Made by a program: the position numbers and the translations under genes. From assembly GCA_016183765.1 (NCBI GenBank), contig JACPEA010000013.1, positions 1 to 64,000 on the forward strand: DNA of 64,000 nucleotides. Direction: 5' to 3'. The notes beneath the pieces are model-generated. The model did no database searches, was not told the origin of the DNA, and was given only the letters and a program-made list of their open reading frames with translations. Every line of letters begins with the position of its first letter. The first letter of the stretch is position 1. This DNA comes from Bacteroidota bacterium. Lineage in GTDB: Bacteria > Bacteroidota > Bacteroidia > Chitinophagales > Chitinophagaceae. This document shows, one piece after another, positions 61,643-64,000 of this stretch.

Positions 61643-62197
61643 ATGGATCATCTGCCCGGCATAGAACCCTTTGTTACGGTACAGCGAACCAGCCAGCGGG
61701 CCGATCTGGAATGGTGCGCAAGGCTGATGGCTGCCAATGAGCCCTGGATCACGTTGCAGCGCAGCTACGAAGATTCTGTTGAACTGCTGGCCGATCCGCT
61801 GAGCGAGGTTTTTTTGTTCAGCAGGGATGGGGAGCGCCTGGGTTTTGTGATGCTAAAACTGAAAGGCAGTTTTACCGGATACATACAAACGATCGTTATC
61901 TCTGAAGCAGCCCGTGGTCAGGGCATTGGTGAAGCGGCGATCCGTTTTGCAGAAGAAGTGATCTTCGCGATCAGTCCCAACGCCTTTATCTGCGTGAGTT
62001 CCTTTAATCACCGGGCCCATGAGCTCTACCTGCGACTGGGTTATGAGCAGGTGGGTATCCTGAAAGACTATGTCAGCAAGGGTTACGATGAAATATTTCT
62101 GCGTAAAACCCGTGGTTCGTGGAATGATTTCAAAAAACAAAAGCAGGTAAATGCGTACATTGCGTCACCGAAACGCACAGACAAACCCAAATTATAA
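61643..62197 (+). CDS. GNAT family N-acetyltransferase
   Basis: 184 residues with the GNAT fold: the acetyl-CoA-binding motif A is QTIVISEAARGQGIGEAAIRF, followed by VSSFNHRAHELYLRLGYEQVG (motif B). Substrate unknown; the shape is like RimI-type or small-molecule acetyltransferases. Its position in a run gldA-GNAT-eno with gaps of 5 and 18 bases suggests one operon. Confidence 0.85.
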   Translation: MDHLPGIEPFVTVQRTSQRADLEWCARLMAANEPWITLQRSYEDSVELLADPLSEVFLFSRDGERLGFVMLKLKGSFTGYIQTIVISEAARGQGIGEAAIRFAEEVIFAISPNAFICVSSFNHRAHELYLRLGYEQVGILKDYVSKGYDEIFLRKTRGSWNDFKKQKQVNAYIASPKRTDKPKL

Positions 62198-63507
<1,310 letters not shown>

Positions 63508-63508
<1 letters not shown>

Positions 63509-63582
63509 GCTAAGAGCTTTTGGCTGTGAGCTGTGAGCAAAATATTTTTGACTCGCAGCTCATAGCTGGCTGCTCACAGCCG
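63508..63582. repeat. Fold-back low-complexity repeat after eno
   Basis: Left arm GCTGTGAGCTGTGAGC (63522 onward) and right arm GCAGCTCATAGCTGGCTGCT, GCTCACAGC (63555-63580). Same family as 39811-39883. May also act as the terminator of the eno transcript. Confidence 0.7.
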
Positions 63583-63613
63583 GTTTCTCCACACCTGTTG
63601 ATTAGTTGTTTGC

Positions 63614-63642
63614 TTGTTCGGAATACTAATTTTCTATTTTTA
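63614..63642 (+). promoter_or_regulatory. Candidate promoter of the DivIC-like gene
   Basis: TTG (63614-63616), an 18-base spacer and TATTTTTA (63635-63642), one mismatch from TAnnTTTG. Confidence 0.4.
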
Positions 63643-63672
63643 CCACAGTAGTAAAAAATCTTTTCACCTATC

Positions 63673-63975
63673 ATGAAAAAAACAGCTGCCATACTTACCA
63701 ACAAATACCTGGTAGCATCCGTTTTTTTTGTGGTGTGGATGCTGTTCTTTGACCAGCGTGATTATTTTCAGCAGCGCGAAAGGCAGGCCGAGCTCGATAA
63801 ACTGGAGGCCAAAAAGCGCTATTATGTACAGGAGATAGAAAAGACCAAAAAACAGCTGCAGGACCTGCAGAACAGCCCCACCGCCCTCGAAAAATTCGCC
63901 CGTGAACGTTACCTGATGAAGCGTGATGGCGAGGATATCTATATCATTGAAGATTCTGCTGACCTGAAAAAATAA
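63673..63975 (+). CDS. Septum formation initiator family protein (DivIC/FtsB-like)
   Basis: 100 residues: short cytoplasmic start, one membrane helix (about 13-28, LVASVFFVVWMLFFDQ), a coiled coil (about 34-68), then the conserved LEKFARERYLMKRDGEDIYII tail typical of DivIC/FtsB. Part of the divisome complex with FtsL and FtsQ. It stands after eno, as is frequent for FtsB genes in many bacteria. Confidence 0.92.
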   Translation: MKKTAAILTNKYLVASVFFVVWMLFFDQRDYFQQRERQAELDKLEAKKRYYVQEIEKTKKQLQDLQNSPTALEKFARERYLMKRDGEDIYIIEDSADLKK

Positions 63976-64000
63976 ATTTCCCGTAAAAACGTTGGCCGGC

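Overview
The window reads as chromosomal DNA of a Bacteroidota bacterium, most likely Chitinophagaceae or a close relative (inference). The signs are two susC/susD outer-membrane uptake pairs, gldA, a large Ig-like-repeat surface protein of the type secreted in this phylum, weak ribosome-binding sites, several TTG-N19-21-TAnnTTTG type promoters, and a DUF1800/DUF1501 pair. No rRNA, tRNA, CRISPR array or intact transposase was seen.

Layout. 1-3964 (minus): 5' part of a giant repeat protein that leaves the window. 4168-6507: RND/MMPL-type exporter. 6676-16143: two susCD pairs, each closed by a strong terminator. 16144-16726: gene-poor gap with a decayed DUF3883 fragment and a 22-bp-arm hairpin. 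16727-24489 (minus): TlpA-like lipoprotein, gatB, DUF1028 protein, two-PDZ protein, alaS. 24671-34722: mixed housekeeping (M23 peptidase, small membrane proteins, SPFH protein, NTF2-like protein, mnmD, AlkA-type glycosylase, a divergent PEP carboxylase, an ECF sigma/membrane protein/Spy-like cluster, an MBL hydrolase). 34818-40911 (minus): the elongasome operon mreB-mreC-mreD-mrdA-rodA. 41095-46413: purD and two divergent peptide transporters (POT and OPT). 46579-49907: DUF1800 and DUF1501 proteins. 50228-51724 (minus): a three-gene HipB-HipS-HipT type toxin-antitoxin locus. 52097-57570: FUSC-like membrane protein, acs, an MHS-type MFS transporter and a small membrane protein. 57649-60462: an AT-rich accessory block with a solitary OLD-family ATPase/TOPRIM nuclease bounded by short direct repeats, then a ParD/ParE module. 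60726-63975: gldA, GNAT, enolase and a DivIC/FtsB protein.

The least ordinary material is in the spacers. Several hold low-complexity direct repeats followed by their own reverse complement (fold-backs), in at least three sequence families: GTGAGTAGTGAG-like, GAGCTATGAGC-like and GGTTAAA-like. The GGTTAAA family also appears inside a gene, where it encodes almost the whole hydrophobic core of a signal peptide (27543-28010). A REP-like 54-bp element occurs twice in opposite orientation, and a decayed copy of the acs 3' end lies next to acs. The best candidates for less-described biology are the split HipBST-like locus, the solitary OLD nuclease with flanking repeats, and the fold-back families.
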